Shown: piece after piece, positions 6,618 to 7,804 of the stretch | Layout of the letters: every line of letters starts with the position of its first letter | Numbering within the stretch: position 1 is the stretch's first letter | Origin: Planctomycetota bacterium | GTDB lineage: Bacteria; Planctomycetota; UBA11346 | Length of the DNA: 7,804 nt | Assembly: GCA_947440715.1 (NCBI GenBank) | Contig: CANETI010000112.1 | Span: forward strand, 1-7,804 | Direction of reading: 5' to 3' | Translations under genes and position numbers: made by a program | Notes under the pieces: model-generated | Database searches by the model: none | What the model saw: only the letters and a program-made list of their open reading frames with translations | What the model was told of the DNA's origin: nothing

Positions 6618-7709
6618 ACTATGCGACCTATTGATCGTTCAAATCCGTTGCCGCTCAACCTGCAATTACGTGCGTTGTTGGAAGATGGTATTCGTTTTGG
6701 TAAATGGCCGGTGGGCAGTATGTTGCCCTCGATTCGCGACTTGATTGAAGAACATCAGGTGAGTTTGCCAGTGGTTCGTATGGCGTTGGATAGTCTAAGT
6801 GAAGCGGGAATAATTCGCACGGAACATGGGCGTGGCTCTACGGTATTGTTAATGCCAACCAATAACCAAGCGATGCGAAAAATATTATTTCTCCTGTGTA
6901 ATCGGGCACGACTTGATCCGTTTTTCTCGCGGATTTTATCGGGTGCAGAACGCGCAGCTACGGCGGCGGGTTGCATGTTGGTTTTTCGCCAAGTTGAGCC
7001 AGATCATACCGGCGGCGCGGCGCATCATTTACGCGAAATGTCGGTTGATGGTGTTGTTTGCAGCGGTGACGTTGATGACGCCTCGTATCATGCTTTAGTT
7101 GATTGCCGTTTGCCATTTGCCATAGCAGGTGGACTTTATCGTCAGCAGCCACCGAATGCGGAGGTGCGCATTATTGGCAACGATAATTATCAAGGTGGGC
7201 GCATGGCGACGGCCCATTTAATTCAAGCGGGACATCGCGCGATAGCATTAGTGACAGGACCATTAGAAGGCAGACATTGGCGCCAACGTCAGTTGGGATA
7301 TGAAGCGGCCATGCGTGACGCGAATATTAATATCGATTCATCGTTGCAGGCAATCGTTGCCGTGGATGACAGTGACATAGCGGAACCAATCGTTTCGGCA
7401 TTATTGGTGTCGAATCCCCATTGTACGGCATTGTTTGCGGGAAACGACCGTTATGCGTTAGCTGCCTATCGCGCGTTACGAAAATTAGGTCGTCAACCAG
7501 GGCGAGATGTTAGCATCGTTGGGTATGATGATTTAGATTTTGCCGAATTATTAGAACCGCCTTTGACCACCATTCAGCCGAATATCGAAGGTATCGGTGA
7601 AGGTGCGGTCGGTTTATTGTTGGAAGCATTTGAGGGGAAACCACCGAGACAGTTGCTTCGGCGCGTACATCTTATTGAACGCGGTTCGGTGTTTACGCGC
7701 GGCAACTGA
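6615..7709 (+). CDS. Chimeric transcriptional regulator: GntR-type winged helix plus LacI-type ligand-binding domain
   Basis: A cytoplasmic DNA-binding regulator, most likely a repressor released by a sugar or similar small ligand, built like Bacillus AraR. Numbering from the ATG at 6615 (364 residues): about 10-80 is the GntR winged helix, beginning with NPLPLNLQLRALLEDGIRFG, followed by LPSIRDL and a wing ending EHGRGSTV. About 88-360 is a LacI/periplasmic-binding-like domain with NDNYQGG (189-195), HLIQAGHR (201-208) and the hallmark GYDDLDFAELLEPPLTTI (303-320). The frame is open from an ATG at 6570, 33 bases after the kinase stop, and ATGs also occur at 6600 and 6621. I chose 6615 because the domain starts shortly after it, as is usual for the family, and because 6572-6617 is packed with inverted repeats. 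None of the starts has a clear Shine-Dalgarno, so the start is uncertain. It has no receiver domain, so the upstream kinase is unlikely to phosphorylate it. It may be cotranscribed with the kinase. The ligand and target genes are unknown. Confidence 0.88.
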   Translation: MTMRPIDRSNPLPLNLQLRALLEDGIRFGKWPVGSMLPSIRDLIEEHQVSLPVVRMALDSLSEAGIIRTEHGRGSTVLLMPTNNQAMRKILFLLCNRARLDPFFSRILSGAERAATAAGCMLVFRQVEPDHTGGAAHHLREMSVDGVVCSGDVDDASYHALVDCRLPFAIAGGLYRQQPPNAEVRIIGNDNYQGGRMATAHLIQAGHRAIALVTGPLEGRHWRQRQLGYEAAMRDANINIDSSLQAIVAVDDSDIAEPIVSALLVSNPHCTALFAGNDRYALAAYRALRKLGRQPGRDVSIVGYDDLDFAELLEPPLTTIQPNIEGIGEGAVGLLLEAFEGKPPRQLLRRVHLIERGSVFTRGN

Positions 7710-7724
7710 CACCAGGGTTTTGAA

Positions 7725-7757
7725 GTCTATTTTTCGTCTATCTTTTCTCCCCTTTTT
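7725..7757 (+). repeat. Pyrimidine-rich tract with an imperfect tandem repeat
   Basis: GTCTATTTTTC (7725-7735) is followed directly by GTCTATCTTTTC (7736-7747), and then CTCCCCTTTTT up to 7757. The plus strand is strongly pyrimidine-biased here. There is no GC-rich stem before the T-runs, so an intrinsic terminator for the repressor gene is not supported, although the tract could assist another kind of termination. TTTACA at 7755-7760 is a fair -35 match, but no -10 sits at a proper distance. Confidence 0.4.
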
Positions 7758-7778
7758 ACACTGATCATTTCATTAAAT

Positions 7779-7785
7779 AAAGGAG
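7779..7785 (+). promoter_or_regulatory. Shine-Dalgarno of the gene starting at 7788
   Basis: AAAGGAG ends only 2 bases before the ATG at 7788. The match is strong, but the spacing is tighter than usual. With sthA it is one of only two good ribosome binding sites in the window. Confidence 0.6.
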
Positions 7786-7787
7786 CC

Positions 7788-7804
7788 ATGACTTTTGCCC
7801 ATAC
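7788..7804 (+). CDS. Start of a further gene, truncated by the window end
   Basis: The ATG follows a strong AAAGGAG and opens a frame reading Met-Thr-Phe-Ala-His before the window stops. Five codons are too few to suggest any family. It lies 78 bases past the repressor stop on the same strand, so it may be a target or a cotranscribed neighbour of the repressor; that is inference only. Confidence 0.55.

Noticed and set aside
7711..7757. T-runs after the repressor gene as an intrinsic terminator
   Set aside because: No GC-rich hairpin precedes them; only weak 3-4 bp pairings can be drawn.
1..7804. CRISPR array, insertion sequence, integrase, toxin-antitoxin or phage defence module
   Set aside because: No regularly spaced repeats, terminal inverted repeats, transposase motifs or defence-type genes were seen; all coding space is taken up by the genes listed.

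Overview
The window carries four complete plus-strand genes and the first bases of a fifth. Base composition is roughly balanced with A/T-leaning third codon positions. No rRNA, tRNA, CRISPR array, transposase or integrase was seen. A secreted carbohydrate-active enzyme, a large hybrid sensor kinase and a regulator joining a GntR-type winged helix to a LacI-type sugar-sensing domain is a mix I associate with environmental polysaccharide degraders, including the Planctomycetota/Verrucomicrobiota/Lentisphaerota group. That placement is an impression from gene content only and is weakly held.

Layout. Positions 1-175 form a non-coding leader dense in short inverted repeats, ending in a good Shine-Dalgarno. 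Next is sthA (176-1573), a soluble pyridine nucleotide transhydrogenase of standard length with strong motifs. An 81-base gap holds a hairpin and a 12-bp palindrome over the next start codon. It leads into a 791-residue exported protein (1655-4030) with a clan GH-A (GH5-like) barrel flanked by beta-rich domains. A 193-base gap with tandem short repeats and no clear terminator precedes a 770-residue tripartite hybrid histidine kinase (4224-6536): membrane-anchored extracytoplasmic sensor, HisKA, HATPase, receiver, HPt. Thirty-three bases after its stop opens the reading frame of the GntR/LacI chimeric repressor (to 7709); I place its start at 6615, beyond a cluster of three inverted repeats. 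After a pyrimidine-rich gap, a fifth gene begins at 7788 behind a strong Shine-Dalgarno and runs out of the window.

How they may work together (inference). The kinase and repressor are close enough to share a transcript, and the repressor's effector domain is of the sugar-binding type. The hydrolase, kinase and repressor could therefore be a local unit that senses and uses an extracellular glycan or its breakdown products. The kinase has no DNA-binding response regulator here, and the repressor has no receiver domain, so the two are probably not direct phosphotransfer partners. sthA balances NADPH and NADH and looks like an independent housekeeping neighbour.

The genes are ordinary in family terms. 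The points most worth a second look are the Ser-Glu in place of Asn-Glu at the presumed acid/base of the hydrolase, the Asp-rich loop in the kinase sensor, and the inverted repeats clustered around translation starts, especially at 1-166 and 6572-6617.
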